Of a DNA stretch of 47,837 nucleotides, positions 1-8,509 are shown one piece after another (the first letter of the stretch is position 1; each line of letters opens with the position of its first letter). Position numbers and translations under genes: made by a program. Location of the stretch: contig NZ_JACZFS010000073.1 of assembly GCF_014904795.1 (NCBI RefSeq), positions 1 to 47,837 on the forward strand. The letters are read 5' to 3'. The DNA comes from Nisaea nitritireducens (GTDB taxonomy: Bacteria; Pseudomonadota; Alphaproteobacteria; Thalassobaculales; Thalassobaculaceae). A model generated the notes under the pieces. It made no database searches and was not told where the DNA came from. It was given only the letters and a program-made list of their open reading frames with translations.

Positions 1-1
1 A

Positions 2-1078
2 GCCATCGCGGAGGAGGCCACCGCCCTTGGCAGCCCGGACAATCTGACGATCCAGATCGTGCGTATCGACGGACTGCCCGAAAACGCGCTGGACGTTCCA
101 TCCGTTGAAGGCGGACACCTGATCCCGCCGCCCCTGCCTGAAACGGGCGCCGAGATCGACGGCTACAAGATCCTGCGCTCCATTCATGCGAGCCATCGCA
201 GCCACATCTTCCTCGCCGCAGCTCCGGACGGCTCCCGCGTTGCCCTGAAAATCCCGTCCATGGACATGCGCGAGGATCCGGCCTATCTGCGCCGCTTCCT
301 GATGGAGGAATGGGTCGCCCGGCGGCTCGCCAACCCGCACATCGTGGCCGCAGTTCCCGCGCCGGAAGCGAAGAGTGCGCTCTATACGGTCTCCGAGTTC
401 GTCGAGGGCCGGACCCTAAGGCAATGGATGGCCGACAATCCGAACCCGGATCTCGACCAGGTCCGGGACATCGTCCGACAGATCACACAAGGCCTGCGCG
501 CGTTCCACCGCCAGGAGATGCTGCATCAGGACCTCCGCCCCGAGAACGTCATGATCGACGGGGACGGGACGGTGAAGATCATCGATCTCGGATCGACCTA
601 CATCGCCGGGGTAGACGAAGCCGAACCGGAGCAGCGCAACATTCTTGGGACCCTGCAATATGCCGCGCCCGAATATTTCAACGGCGATCCAGTGACATGG
701 ACCGCGGACCTGTTCTCGCTTGGTGTCATCACCTACGAAATGCTGACCGGCCGCCTGCCTTACGGAACCGCCGTCTCCAAGGTGCGCAGCCGCCGCGATC
801 TCGGCCGTCTCGCCTACCGCAGCGCCTGTGACGAGAAAAACGGGGTACCGGACTGGATGGACGACGCCCTGCGCCGTGCCGTGCATCCGCATCCGGAACA
901 GCGCCAGCAGGCCCTTTCAGAGTTCGACCTGGAACTGCGCCAGCCGGGCACCGGCTGGCGTGCCCGGAAACGGCGCCCGTTCGCCGAGCGCGACCCGGTC
1001 CGGTTCTGGAAAATCGTCTCGCTGATCCTGGCCATTCTCGTTGTCCTGCTCCTCGTCCAGAACGCCGGAGCACTCTGA
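2..1078 (+). CDS. PP2C phosphatase/Ser-Thr kinase fusion, 5'-truncated by window edge
   Basis: The reading frame is open from base 2. The first residues (AIAEEATALGSPDNLTIQIV) look like the C-terminal end of a PP2C phosphatase domain, so the GTG at 59 is probably not the true start. A kinase domain follows. Numbered from that GTG, it has the ATP-binding Lys64 in VALKIP, a catalytic loop HQDLRPEN (His156, Asp158, Asn163) and IDLGS with Asp176 in place of DFG. HQD replaces HRD, so it is a non-RD kinase, and no clear glycine-rich loop is visible. One C-terminal membrane helix (FWKIVSLILAILVVLLLV) would anchor it with the catalytic domains in the cytoplasm. Bifunctional kinase/phosphatases of this build are a known bacterial family; targets are unknown. 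cynS follows after 26 bases, probably in the same transcript. Confidence 0.85.
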   Translation, partial: AIAEEATALGSPDNLTIQIVRIDGLPENALDVPSVEGGHLIPPPLPETGAEIDGYKILRSIHASHRSHIFLAAAPDGSRVALKIPSMDMREDPAYLRRFLMEEWVARRLANPHIVAAVPAPEAKSALYTVSEFVEGRTLRQWMADNPNPDLDQVRDIVRQITQGLRAFHRQEMLHQDLRPENVMIDGDGTVKIIDLGSTYIAGVDEAEPEQRNILGTLQYAAPEYFNGDPVTWTADLFSLGVITYEMLTGRLPYGTAVSKVRSRRDLGRLAYRSACDEKNGVPDWMDDALRRAVHPHPEQRQQALSEFDLELRQPGTGWRARKRRPFAERDPVRFWKIVSLILAILVVLLLVQNAGAL

Positions 1079-1104
1079 AACCCGAACAATGAAGAGGAAG
1101 ATCT

Positions 1105-1554
1105 ATGATTCTGCAGAGCAAGGAAGACGTCACCGCGTTGATCCTGTCCGCCAAGCGGCAGACCGGCATGACCTGGGAAGAGATTGCCGAAAAGATCGAT
1201 ATGAGCCCGGTCTGGACCCATTCAGCCTGCATGGGCATGAACGCGATGCCGAAGGAAAAGGCCGAAGCCCTGGTCCGAACCCTCAGCCTGCCGCAGGAAG
1301 CAGGCCTCCTGCTCGAGGAAAGCCCGACCAAGATCTGGGAACAGGCGATCCCGACCGATCCCTGCATCTACCGGCTGTATGAGATCGTCGGCGTCTACGG
1401 CCCGACCATCAAGGCGCTGATCCACGAGAAATTCGGCGACGGCATCATGTCCGCCATCGATTTCGACATGTCGGTCACCCGCGTCGAAAACCCGAAGGGC
1501 GACCGGGTGAAGATCGAGATGTCAGGGAAATATCTCGGCTATAATTCCTGGTAG
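1105..1554 (+). CDS. cynS: Cyanate hydratase (cyanase)
   Basis: The 149-residue protein has the usual cyanase length. Cyanase converts cyanate plus bicarbonate to carbamate, which decomposes to ammonia and CO2. The N-terminal half carries the helix-turn-helix-like fold of the family (TWEEIAEKIDMSPVWTHSAC). The C-terminal half carries the catalytic residues: Arg90 and Glu93 in YRLYEIVGVYG, and Ser116 in GIMSAIDFD, matching the Arg/Glu/Ser triad of the E. coli enzyme. The protein ends in the typical GKYLGYNSW. An AGAGGAAG Shine-Dalgarno precedes the ATG. No CynR or cyanate transporter is visible in the window; the neighbour upstream is a membrane-anchored kinase/phosphatase. Confidence 0.96.
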   Translation: MILQSKEDVTALILSAKRQTGMTWEEIAEKIDMSPVWTHSACMGMNAMPKEKAEALVRTLSLPQEAGLLLEESPTKIWEQAIPTDPCIYRLYEIVGVYGPTIKALIHEKFGDGIMSAIDFDMSVTRVENPKGDRVKIEMSGKYLGYNSW

Positions 1555-1576
1555 GCGCAGAGCGCGCCTCCGAGCG

Positions 1577-2377
1577 TCAATCGCACCGCGCCGTCATGCC
1601 GCCATCGACGACGATCTCCGTTCCGGTGACAAAGCGCGCCTCGTCGGAGGCGAGGTAGACCGCCGCATTGGCTGTATCGCGACCGTCTCCCATGAAGCCG
1701 AGCGGGATGCGTTTCACCCGACTTTGCAGCAGGGCATCGACGTCTCCGCCCGAACGCTGTCCGGCGAGACGTGCTTCCACCATCGGGGTGTGCAGCTGGC
1801 CCGGCACGACGGTGTTTACCCGGACACCCTTCGGCGCATATTGCACGGCCACCACTTTGGAAAGCTGGATCACGCCCGCTTTGGTTGCGGCATAGGCCAC
1901 CTGGGCAGCACCCGTCCAACGCTGGCCTGAGGTCGAGGCGAGATTGACGATCGCGCCAGATCCCTGCGCATCCATGTGCGGCAGCACGTGCTTGCAGGTC
2001 AGAAAGACGCTTTTCAGATTGCGGTCGATCTGGCTGTCCCAGGCATCCTCGCTGAGCTCGACCGGTCCGCCGGCGGCGGACCCACCGACATTGTTAACGA
2101 GGATATCGACCCGGCCGAAACGGGCGATGCAGGCATCGACCATGGCCCGGACAGCGTCTGTGTCCGTCACATCCGTCAGACGGGTTTCGATCTCCCCGCC
2201 GGCCTCCCGGACCCGCTCGACGGTTTCCGCCAGTGCTTCCTCGCTCAGGTCGACCGCGAAAAGTTTCGCGCCTTCCTCGACAAAGCGTACCGAGATCGCG
2301 CGTCCGTTGCCCCAACCGGGACCGACACAGCCCGCGCCCGTGACAATGGCAACTTTTCCCTCAAGACGTCCGCTCAT
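1577..2377 (-). CDS. Short-chain dehydrogenase/reductase (SDR)
   Basis: A 266-residue classical SDR, expected to be a soluble NAD(P)-dependent oxidoreductase. The Rossmann nucleotide-binding segment lies at residues 13-25 (TGAGCVGPGWGNG). It is longer than the usual TGxxxGIG, a feature of some SDR subfamilies. The NNVGG motif is at 95-99, the catalytic Ser at about 148 (NLAST), and YAATK supplies Tyr162 and Lys166. The C-terminal FVTGTEIVVDGG is typical. The acidic residue in AVDLSEEAL after beta-2 suggests NAD preference. It is the last gene of a minus-strand run with an amidohydrolase, a CMD-family protein, a GST and a TRAP importer, so it probably oxidises an alcohol intermediate of the imported compound. 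The substrate cannot be read from sequence. Confidence 0.9.
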   Translation of the reverse strand: MSGRLEGKVAIVTGAGCVGPGWGNGRAISVRFVEEGAKLFAVDLSEEALAETVERVREAGGEIETRLTDVTDTDAVRAMVDACIARFGRVDILVNNVGGSAAGGPVELSEDAWDSQIDRNLKSVFLTCKHVLPHMDAQGSGAIVNLASTSGQRWTGAAQVAYAATKAGVIQLSKVVAVQYAPKGVRVNTVVPGQLHTPMVEARLAGQRSGGDVDALLQSRVKRIPLGFMGDGRDTANAAVYLASDEARFVTGTEIVVDGGMTARCD

Positions 2378-2388
2378 ACTCGCTCCCC

Positions 2389-3258
2389 CTATTCAAAACC
2401 GTAGAGGCGGGCCGGATTGTCCACCATAAGTGCCTGCCGGGCAGCCGCGTCCGGCGCGATCTCGCCGATCAGATCGACCAGTTGGCCGTCATCCGGCACA
2501 GGCCCCGCCAGATTGGGATGCGGCCAGTCCGTCCCCCACAGGACACGATCGCCATGCTCGGCAACCAACGTGCGCGCGAACGGCACGCCGTCGCTGTATG
2601 GCGGCCCCTGCCGCGACGCCCGCTCGGAGCCGCTGACCTTGACCCAGAATTTCTCATCGTCGAGCAACTGCCGTAGTGCGGTGAAGGCAGGCTGGTCGAG
2701 ACCAAGCCTCGCATTCACGCGGGCCATGTGATCGATCACCACCGGCACCCGGGAGCGCTTCAGATCCGGCACCATCTCCGCCAACAGCTCTTTCTCCATA
2801 TGGACCTGCAGGTGCCAGCCGATTTCTGCCAGCCGATCCGTCATGGCAATCACATCTGCCAAGGATGCCCCTTTGCCGAGATGCCGCATGAAGTTGAAAC
2901 GCACGCCCCGGAAGCCCTGAAGGTTCAGAACCCGCAACGCGTCGAGCGATGTATCGGTCGGCGCCAGAGCAATACCGAGATAGCGCCCCGGCCGGGCGGC
3001 GATGGCATCGGCGACCACGGAATTGTCGAAGCCGTGACAGCCCGCCTGCACAATGACACAGCGCTGGAGGCCCATGGCATCGTGCATGGCGAACAGCTTT
3101 TCCTTCGGCGCTTCACCCTCCGGCGTATAGGTCCGGTCCTCGGCATAGGGAAATGCGGAAACCGGCCCGAAGACATGGCAGTGGCAGTCCGTCGATCCGG
3201 GCGGCAAGGCCAAAGCCGGTTTTGACGGGTTCGGATGAAAACTGGATTTCTGGTCCAT
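2389..3258 (-). CDS. Amidohydrolase, 2-pyrone-4,6-dicarboxylate lactonase-like
   Basis: A 289-residue TIM-barrel metal hydrolase of the amidohydrolase-2 family. Metal-type histidines are His26 and His28 in DCHCHVFGP. A second cluster is HLQVHM, then VIDHMAR, and the catalytic Asp is in WGTDWPHPN. The segment KVSGSERAS followed by PYSDGVPFAR resembles LigI and sulfomuconolactone hydrolases, which open lactone rings made during aromatic catabolism. Ring-lactone hydrolysis is therefore the best family-level inference, but substrate specificity is not proven. The gene lies 11 bases upstream of the SDR, in the same direction. A more distant paralogue is encoded at 7644-8492. Confidence 0.85.
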   Translation of the reverse strand: MDQKSSFHPNPSKPALALPPGSTDCHCHVFGPVSAFPYAEDRTYTPEGEAPKEKLFAMHDAMGLQRCVIVQAGCHGFDNSVVADAIAARPGRYLGIALAPTDTSLDALRVLNLQGFRGVRFNFMRHLGKGASLADVIAMTDRLAEIGWHLQVHMEKELLAEMVPDLKRSRVPVVIDHMARVNARLGLDQPAFTALRQLLDDEKFWVKVSGSERASRQGPPYSDGVPFARTLVAEHGDRVLWGTDWPHPNLAGPVPDDGQLVDLIGEIAPDAAARQALMVDNPARLYGFE

Positions 3259-3276
3259 TGTTATCTCGTCTTCTTT

Positions 3277-3816
3277 TCAGGACTTGGCCGGGGCCTCGAT
3301 TTCAAAGGCATTGAGCGTCATCGAAATCAGGCTGTAATAGCCAAGCACCCCGACAAGATCGATCAGCCCCTCAAGCCCAAGGACGACCACCGCCCGCTCA
3401 TGGAGTTCGTCCGACAAGCGTCGGTCCAGATTGAGCTTGCGCGCCACCTCGTAGACGACCGCCTCGTCCTCTGCCTCGAATTCGGGTTCCCGATCTTCTT
3501 TCAGCGCATCGATCACCGGGCGCGGCAGGCCGGCCTTCTCTGCATGCGGCTCATGCGCCGCCCACTCGTAGGAAGCGTCCCAGATCCGTGCCGTTGTCAG
3601 GATCGCAAGCTCGGAAAGCCGGGGCGACAGCGAGCTGTCATAACGGCAGTACCGGCCGAGCGCCTGAGCCTTGTCGGCCAGCCCTGGTCGCCGCAGCCAG
3701 ACAGCGAGCGGTCCACGCACGCCGCCGCGGGGCCCGGACGCGATCTCGTCATAGACGCGCTTCTGTTCCGCCGTCAGGCTGCCGGGATCAAGCTCAGGTA
3801 TGCGGGGCATCGTCAT
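3277..3816 (-). CDS. Carboxymuconolactone decarboxylase (CMD)-family protein
   Basis: A 179-residue all-helical protein of the CMD/AhpD superfamily. The core LSELAILTTARIWDASYEWAAHEPHAEKAGL has the Glu-Trp-x-x-His arrangement of the family. The CxxC pair of the AhpD peroxidase branch is absent, so a thiol peroxidase role is unlikely. Members in catabolic operons decarboxylate or isomerise lactone-type intermediates; which of these applies here is unknown. It lies between the amidohydrolase (18 bases away) and the GST gene, all minus strand, and is probably co-transcribed with them. The start chosen is MTMPRIPELDP; the second Met is an equally possible start. Confidence 0.85.
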   Translation of the reverse strand: MTMPRIPELDPGSLTAEQKRVYDEIASGPRGGVRGPLAVWLRRPGLADKAQALGRYCRYDSSLSPRLSELAILTTARIWDASYEWAAHEPHAEKAGLPRPVIDALKEDREPEFEAEDEAVVYEVARKLNLDRRLSDELHERAVVVLGLEGLIDLVGVLGYYSLISMTLNAFEIEAPAKS

Positions 3817-3828
3817 TTCCTTATTGGT

Positions 3829-4443
3829 TCAGGTAACGGGCTTCGGCGCCGCACTTCGCTCCCATGCGGGCACCTGCTGTCCAAACTCTTCGAGCCATGC
3901 GGCAAGCGGCGGAAACTCGGCCCGCCAGTCGAGCTGCTGGCGCCAGTCCGCGTAACCAAGTGCGCAGGCAAGCGTGATCGCGGCAATGCCGGGCGCGCGA
4001 TACTCGTCGAGATTGCGGCAGACTTCCGTCAGGCCGCGCCGGATCTTGCCATACTGGTGATCAAGCCAGACCTGACTGATCTGCTCCGGCTCGCGAAACC
4101 GGCCCTCATAGGTGACCATCAGCAGCGCATCGTTGATCCCTTCGGCGAGCGCGGCCAGCGTGAGCTGCCGGAAACGCCGGTCAGGGTCCCGGGGCAGGAT
4201 CGCCCCGTCGCCATAACGGGTCTCAAGGAAATCCACGATCACCCGGCTGTCATAGAGCGCCGAGCCGTCTTCGAGGATCAGAGCCGGGATCTTGCCCAGC
4301 GGATTGACCTGCCGGAGCCGGTCTTCCGGATCGAGCGTGCTGGCGTGCTGGACGGCGATTCGGTCGGCCAGCCCCAGAAGATCAATGACGATCCGGACCT
4401 TGCGGCCATAGGGAGAGGTCAGCGAGGAGTAAAGTGTCAGCAT
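3829..4443 (-). CDS. Glutathione S-transferase family protein
   Basis: A 204-residue GST with an N-terminal thioredoxin-fold domain and a C-terminal helical domain. The N-terminal domain shows the active-site region SLTSPYGRKVR (residues 7-17), the cis-proline segment NPLGKIPAL and the glutathione-gamma-glutamyl contact DSRVI. Soluble and probably dimeric. Such GSTs occur in catabolic operons, where they conjugate, isomerise or reductively cleave substrates with glutathione. It lies 12 bases upstream of the CMD-family gene and just downstream of the TRAP large permease, so it belongs to the same unit. A role in ring or ether cleavage is speculation. Confidence 0.88.
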   Translation of the reverse strand: MLTLYSSLTSPYGRKVRIVIDLLGLADRIAVQHASTLDPEDRLRQVNPLGKIPALILEDGSALYDSRVIVDFLETRYGDGAILPRDPDRRFRQLTLAALAEGINDALLMVTYEGRFREPEQISQVWLDHQYGKIRRGLTEVCRNLDEYRAPGIAAITLACALGYADWRQQLDWRAEFPPLAAWLEEFGQQVPAWERSAAPKPVT

Positions 4444-4489
4444 ATCGGTTCCGTTGGTCAGCCGCGCATTTCATTGGAATGGCGACGGC

Positions 4490-5800
4490 CTACTGTTTCA
4501 TCGTGTCCGGCAGGAAGGTTGCGATCTCCGGGAAGAAGCAGAGCAGGAGGAGCATCACCAGCCCCGCCAGGAAGAACGGCGTCAGGCCGCGAAAGACCTC
4601 GTCCAGCTCAACCCGCCCTTCCGACGCCGCCTGAACAACGAAGCAATTGATGCCGACCGGTGGCGTCACGGCTCCCAGCTCGCAAAGCAGCACCACGAAG
4701 ACGCCGACCCAGATTTCATCGAAGCCGAGACCAAGCATCACCGGATGGGTGATCGGCAGCGTGATCGCCAGCAAGCCCGGTGCATCCATCAGCATGCCGA
4801 GCACCAGATAGATCAGCACGATGAAGAAGACGATGACCCAGCGATTGGTCTCCAGCCCGGTAAGGAAGCCGCCGAGCGCATGGGTCACGCCCGAGAGAGC
4901 CAGAAATTTGGAGAACAGGATCGCGGCAATGATGATGGCGAAGATCATGCCCGAGGTCTTGACCGTGTCGAGCAGGGTCTGCCGGATCTCGATACCCCGC
5001 AGTCCGCGATGCCTGATCGCGGCTAGGATCATGGTGACCAGCGCGCCGACACCGCCCGCCTCGGTCGGTGTGAAGAAGCCGAGATAGAGACCGAAGATGA
5101 TCACCATGATGACCAGAAGCAGCGGGCCGACAAGACGCAGCGAGGCCACTTTCTCACGCAGGGTGAAGCGCTCGACCATCTGCGGCGCGGCTTCCGGATA
5201 GATCCGGACCCAGAGATAGGTCGCGAAGCAGAGGATGAAGGCAAAGAGGAAGCCTGGAATGACACCTGCCAGCAGCAGGCCGCCGATACTGGTATCGGTC
5301 AGGATGCCGAACACCACCATCAGTGCGCTCGGCGGGATCATCACCGCGAGAGTGCCGGAAATGGCAATCGAGGCGGCGGCGAGCCGCTTGTCATACCCGC
5401 GCGCCAGCATTTCCGGCAGGGCCAGCTTGGTGAAGACAGTCGCCGAGCCGACGCTCGACCCAGCCGCGGCGCCGAAAGCAGCGGCACCGATAGTCGTGGA
5501 GATCGCAAGACCGCCCCGCAACCGACCGAGCCATTTCGTTGCAGCGTCGAACATATCCTGACCGAGGCCCGCCCGCATGGCGAAGAAACCCATCAGCAGG
5601 AACATCGGGATAACGCTGAAATTGAAGCTGTGTGTGGTATCGAAAAAGACGTTGCCCATCAGGGCTGTCGCCACATTGAAATCGCTGACAACCGCGAGAC
5701 CGATGCCGCCGACCAGGGCCAGTGCCACCATGACATTGGCGCCGGACAGGATTGCCGCGATCAGCACGAAGGTGCCGATGGTTCCGATAACGAGGCTCAT
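4490..5800 (-). CDS. dctM: TRAP transporter large permease, DctM type
   Basis: A 436-residue inner-membrane protein of the DctM/TRAP-M family with about twelve hydrophobic segments. The conserved FGAAAGSSVGSATVFTK region, the PPSALMVVFGILTDTSIGGLLLAG segment and TPPVGINCFV near the C-terminus are hallmark features. It forms the ion-coupled channel of a TRAP importer with the small permease encoded immediately upstream; the two genes overlap by 4 bases (ATGA). Substrate is delivered by the DctP-type protein encoded at 6420-7451. The substrate is probably a carboxylate processed by the neighbouring enzymes. Confidence 0.95.
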   Translation of the reverse strand: MSLVIGTIGTFVLIAAILSGANVMVALALVGGIGLAVVSDFNVATALMGNVFFDTTHSFNFSVIPMFLLMGFFAMRAGLGQDMFDAATKWLGRLRGGLAISTTIGAAAFGAAAGSSVGSATVFTKLALPEMLARGYDKRLAAASIAISGTLAVMIPPSALMVVFGILTDTSIGGLLLAGVIPGFLFAFILCFATYLWVRIYPEAAPQMVERFTLREKVASLRLVGPLLLVIMVIIFGLYLGFFTPTEAGGVGALVTMILAAIRHRGLRGIEIRQTLLDTVKTSGMIFAIIIAAILFSKFLALSGVTHALGGFLTGLETNRWVIVFFIVLIYLVLGMLMDAPGLLAITLPITHPVMLGLGFDEIWVGVFVVLLCELGAVTPPVGINCFVVQAASEGRVELDEVFRGLTPFFLAGLVMLLLLCFFPEIATFLPDTMKQ

Positions 5801-6333
5801 CGCGGTGTCTCCCCGTCCTGGCGCTCGCCCATGGCGACGATGCCGATCTCAAGCAGGTAGCGCAGTGTCAGAGCACCAAGGCCAAAACAGACGATCATTT
5901 TAACCGGCCAGATCGGATAGGTGATCGACCCCCATTCCTGCTCTGACATGGAATAGGACTCATAGGCGAACAGCCAGCAGGCATAGGTCGCCCAGCCGAA
6001 ACAGACGAACCCGAGGACCGGGGCAGAGAGATCGAGAGCCCGCTTCACGCCGCCGGTCAGATGCCGGTTCAGCACATCGACGCTGATATGGGCGCCAGCC
6101 TTCTGCGTGTAGGCGAGGGCGAGAAAGATCGACAACGTCAGCATGGATGCGGTGAGCTCGAACGCGCCGGTGATCGGCCAGTTGAGAAACTTCCGGGTCA
6201 GTGTGTTTGCAACGACCAGAAACATCATCAGGAACAGGATCGCCCCGGAAAGAACGGCCATCAAATCGATCAGGCGATCAAGCCAGGATTCAGCCCGGCT
6301 CAATGGCCCCGGCGCGGAACGTGACGCGCTCAT
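5797..6333 (-). CDS. dctQ: TRAP transporter small permease, DctQ type
   Basis: A 178-residue membrane protein with four predicted helices. The first helix (LMAVLSGAILFLMMFLVVAN) is followed by the family's RKFLNWPITGAFELT segment. It pairs with DctM to form the TRAP permease. Its stop overlaps the dctM start by four bases, indicating translational coupling. It is separated from the binding-protein gene upstream by 86 bases that contain a stem-loop. Confidence 0.92.
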   Translation of the reverse strand: MSASRSAPGPLSRAESWLDRLIDLMAVLSGAILFLMMFLVVANTLTRKFLNWPITGAFELTASMLTLSIFLALAYTQKAGAHISVDVLNRHLTGGVKRALDLSAPVLGFVCFGWATYACWLFAYESYSMSEQEWGSITYPIWPVKMIVCFGLGALTLRYLLEIGIVAMGERQDGETPR

Positions 6334-6382
6334 CGGATACTCCCGTCGCTGGATTTCAAGAATGTCAGGATAAAACAGGCGA

Positions 6383-6407
6383 CGCGCACCGAATGACCCG
6401 GTGCGCG
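6383..6407 (-). other. Intercistronic stem-loop between dctP and dctQ
   Basis: A perfect 9-bp stem (CGCGCACCG pairing with CGGTGCGCG) with a 7-base loop lies just after the dctP stop and before the dctQ start. There is no downstream T-run on the minus strand, so it is more likely an mRNA-stabilising or processing element than a full terminator. It would favour expression of the binding protein over the permease. Confidence 0.6.
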
Positions 6408-6419
6408 ATCCCGGGAAGA

Positions 6420-7451
6420 TCAGAACTTCAGTTCGGCTGCGATCGCATCGGCCGGCAGACCAGCTGCGTTAGCCTTTTCGATCCAGCCCTTCCGGATCTC
6501 CTGCACACCGGCATCCTCGACCAGGGCCGCCGCTTCCGAAATCGGGAAATCGATGACCGTGACGCCGGATGTCTTCCACTCTTCCAGCACCGCGGCAATC
6601 TGCACCTCCAGATCCACGGCATAGCGCATCGCATATTCCCGGCCGAGGCCGTCAACGATGGCTTTCACGTCATCCGGCATGCCGTCATAGGACTTCCGGT
6701 TCATCGTCACCAGATGGCCGAAGGAGGCGCCGAACGGGAACTTGACGTAATATTTCGCGACTTCGTCCAGCTTCCAGCCACGTGCCAGGGCCGGGCCGAT
6801 CGGCGAGCAGTCGAGGATGCCCCGCTGCAAGGCTTCGTAGGCTTCCGAGGACGCGATCGAGACAGGTGTCGCGCCCATCGCCTCAACGATCTTCGGATAA
6901 GCAAAACCGTACGTCCGGATGCGCTTGCCCTTCAGATCCGCGAGGCCGTTGATCGGCTCGCGGCATAGCAGGCCATAGCTTTCCAGCGGCCGGAAGCCGA
7001 TGGCCTTCAGGTTGTATTTCGCCATTTCCGCATCGAACTGCGGATACATCCGGTGCCATTTCTGCATCATCAGCGCGACCTCGATGGTCGAGTTCGGCTG
7101 CGGAATGAAGAAACCCACCGCATTGTTCAGCGGGAACTTGTCCTGGAAATACGGCGTGATGATATCGCCGAAATCACCGGCACCGGCGGACAGCGCATCG
7201 GGTATCTCGCGCGTCTTCGCAACGCTGCCGCCCCAGAAAACCTGGATATCGTGCTTGCCGCCGGTGCGGCGCGCGAACTCGTCGACCATCCATTGCGTGC
7301 TGATCGCCTGGGCATCGTTCGCGCCCTGCGGCTTCGAGGTGATCCATTTGTAGGTGTCGGCTGACGCGATACCTGAAAACAGGCTGGCACCAGCCAGAAC
7401 AGCACCAAACAGACCCGTAACGGCGTGGCGCCGCATACTGCGGAATTTCAT
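6420..7451 (-). CDS. dctP: TRAP transporter periplasmic substrate-binding protein, DctP type
   Basis: A 343-residue DctP/TRAP-T family protein. It starts with a Sec signal peptide (RRHAVTGLFGAVLAGASLFS) with likely cleavage after ASA near residue 31. The mature part has features of carboxylate-binding TRAP proteins: DLKGKRIRTYG with the Arg that usually binds the ligand carboxylate, GATPVSIASSEAYEALQRGILD, and a C-terminal helix. It is the first gene of the minus-strand transporter and enzyme run and has the strongest expected expression. A 192-base divergent promoter region separates it from the amidohydrolase/LysR pair, so the LysR protein is the likely regulator. The ligand is unknown. Confidence 0.94.
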   Translation of the reverse strand: MKFRSMRRHAVTGLFGAVLAGASLFSGIASADTYKWITSKPQGANDAQAISTQWMVDEFARRTGGKHDIQVFWGGSVAKTREIPDALSAGAGDFGDIITPYFQDKFPLNNAVGFFIPQPNSTIEVALMMQKWHRMYPQFDAEMAKYNLKAIGFRPLESYGLLCREPINGLADLKGKRIRTYGFAYPKIVEAMGATPVSIASSEAYEALQRGILDCSPIGPALARGWKLDEVAKYYVKFPFGASFGHLVTMNRKSYDGMPDDVKAIVDGLGREYAMRYAVDLEVQIAAVLEEWKTSGVTVIDFPISEAAALVEDAGVQEIRKGWIEKANAAGLPADAIAAELKF

Positions 7452-7535
7452 AAGTACCTCCCTTTTTTATCAGGCGTCGGATTCAGACCTCGCCCTTATT
7501 ATTCCTTAGCTTGACGAGAATCCCCCTATCCCACC

Positions 7536-7556
7536 AATGCATTAATTGTATTCATT
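7536..7556. promoter_or_regulatory. Candidate LysR operator in the dctP/amidohydrolase divergent region
   Basis: An imperfect dyad, AATGCAT-N7-ATTCATT (21 bases), lies in the AT-rich centre of the divergent region. Its spacing fits the T-N11-A class of LysR-type sites. The gene for a LysR regulator lies two genes away on the plus strand. No footprint or promoter data support this; it is a pattern-based call. Confidence 0.4.
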
Positions 7557-7643
7557 CCATGCCTTAAAGAGATGGATATCGAGACGGTTTATCTCCGATA
7601 CTCCTCGAAGTGCTTTACCCGCGCCGCTACCCGGAGTGCCGCC

Positions 7644-8492
7644 ATGACGATCCGCGCCATAGACTGCCACATGCATTTTTTCGGTGAGGCCGCTCGCTAT
7701 CCCTTCGCTCCGCGGCGCAGCTACACCGTGCCGCCCGCCACCATCGAGGATTACAGGAAGGCGATCCGGGGAACCGATATTGCCCGGCTGGTGATTGTGC
7801 AGCCGAGCCTCTACGGCACCGACAATCGCTGCACCCTCGATGCGCTTGAAGAGCTTGGAGACACAGCGCGAGGCGTTGCCGTGATCGATCCGGAAGCCAC
7901 CGGCGACACGGAACTGGCGACGATGCATGAGCGCGGTATTCGAGGTGTGCGGCTGAACCTGCATTCGGTTCGCACCGGCGCTCCATCGATCGAGACAATC
8001 CTGCCAGCCATGGATCGCGCGTTGGCCGGCAGCACCTGGCACATTCAGGTTTTCTGCGCACCGGAGACATTGGCCGCGATCATCCCGCTGCAGGACCGCC
8101 TGCACCGGCCCCTTGTGCTCGACCATTTCGGGCTGGTCGATCCGCTTCAGCCCGACCCCCATATCGAAAGCCTGAAACAGCTGGTCGACGGCGGCGCCTG
8201 GGTCAAGCTGTCAGGCAGCTACCGGATCTCCACCGGCCCCGACGGCCCGGGTGTCGCGGACCTCGCCCGGCGGGTTCATGCCATGGCGCCGGACCGCATG
8301 GTCTGGGCCAGCGACTGGCCCCACACCCCGAAGCACGACGGCGGGCTCTATAGCGGCACGGAACCACTGCCGTTCCAGAAGATCGATACGGCGGGCCTCT
8401 ATCACGCCATGGAGACATGGTTTCCAGACATGGGCACACGCCGGGCCATCCTGCAGGACAATCCCTGCCGCCTCTATGACTGGGCTGACTAG
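7644..8492 (+). CDS. Amidohydrolase, LigI-like TIM-barrel hydrolase
   Basis: A 282-residue amidohydrolase-2 family protein, distantly related to the product of 2389-3258. It shows DCHMHFFGE near the N-terminus, WHIQVF, LVLDHFGLV, KLSGSYR and the catalytic-Asp motif WASDWPHTP. The longer frame opens at 7572. The ATG at 7644 is preferred because a GGAG lies 7 bases upstream and the family's DCHxH motif then falls at the usual distance from the N-terminus. Predicted role: hydrolysis of a lactone or related intermediate of the compound imported by the divergently encoded TRAP system. It lies 17 bases upstream of the LysR gene and is probably co-transcribed with it. Confidence 0.85.
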   Translation: MTIRAIDCHMHFFGEAARYPFAPRRSYTVPPATIEDYRKAIRGTDIARLVIVQPSLYGTDNRCTLDALEELGDTARGVAVIDPEATGDTELATMHERGIRGVRLNLHSVRTGAPSIETILPAMDRALAGSTWHIQVFCAPETLAAIIPLQDRLHRPLVLDHFGLVDPLQPDPHIESLKQLVDGGAWVKLSGSYRISTGPDGPGVADLARRVHAMAPDRMVWASDWPHTPKHDGGLYSGTEPLPFQKIDTAGLYHAMETWFPDMGTRRAILQDNPCRLYDWAD

Positions 8493-8509
8493 ACGGGAGC
8501 TGCATCGCA

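Noticed and set aside
3235-4650. 471-codon plus-strand frame opposite the CMD and GST genes
   Set aside because: Covers two genes with clear families plus their gap; no family resemblance of its own.
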